A DNA stretch of 44,092 nucleotides from Lachnospiraceae bacterium (lineage in GTDB: Bacteria > Bacillota > Clostridia > Lachnospirales > Lachnospiraceae): contig SVFN01000031.1 of NCBI GenBank assembly GCA_015056815.1, positions 1 through 44,092 on the forward strand, given 5' to 3'. The notes under the pieces are model-generated. The model was given only the letters and a program-made list of their open reading frames with translations. It searched no databases and was not told where the DNA came from. This document shows positions 44,091 through 44,092 of this stretch, one piece after another. The position numbers and the translations under genes were made by a program. The first letter of the stretch is position 1; each line of letters begins with the position of its first letter.

Positions 44091-44092
44091 CG

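Noticed and set aside
1-44092. tRNA, rRNA, CRISPR arrays, transposases, phage genes
   Set aside because: None was seen on either strand by reading; short repeats present are dispersed pairs, not spaced arrays.

Overview
The window looks like a chromosomal segment of a Gram-positive anaerobe of class Clostridia, most likely a Lachnospiraceae-type gut bacterium. This is inferred from strong AGGAGG-type ribosome sites, a Clostridia-type ComEA/ComEC pair, phosphoketolase, a GerMN lipoprotein, HD-GYP and 7TM-kinase signalling, and giant BspA-like LRR/InlB-repeat surface proteins. No rRNA, tRNA, CRISPR array, transposase or phage gene was seen. Almost every gene lies on the minus strand; the only confident plus-strand gene is a sodium:amino-acid symporter.

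Layout, low to high coordinate. (1) 1-6.5 kb: clpB with its own promoter, leader hairpin and terminator; then an HD-GYP regulator that appears split in two by a one-base frameshift, co-directional with an M32 carboxypeptidase. (2) 6.8-11.6 kb: an operon read panG-panB-panC-panD-coaBC, covering ketopantoate formation and reduction through to 4'-phosphopantetheine, driven by one good promoter. Its spacers carry four copies of a short repeat. (3) 11.6-15.9 kb: an EamA transporter, a PNPOx-like flavoprotein, a membrane-anchored zinc-ribbon protein, holA (possibly leaderless) and a putative cysteine-peptidase-like protein. (4) 16-18 kb: the plus-strand AGCS symporter and a truncated sugar-ABC permease fused to the 3' end of comEC. 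(5) 18-24.5 kb: comEA - response regulator - histidine kinase - GerMN lipoprotein - comEC in one operon; the comEA ribosome site is buried in a hairpin. (6) 24.5-27.6 kb: a YdcZ-type transporter with a structured leader, and phosphoketolase. (7) 28-44 kb: two giant surface proteins flank a phosphorelay operon (HPt protein, HD-GYP-REC protein, 7TM hybrid kinase). The distal giant gene is cut by the window edge and appears frameshifted at 44031-44033.

The most unusual signals lie between genes: a dispersed two-hairpin element with a 28-base identical core (8061-8118 and 33995-34049), the repeat in the pan operon spacers, the hairpin over the comEA ribosome site, and a structured leader before ydcZ. 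Two putative frameshifts are each explained by one missing G in a GGG run, so either sequence error or real gene decay must be considered.
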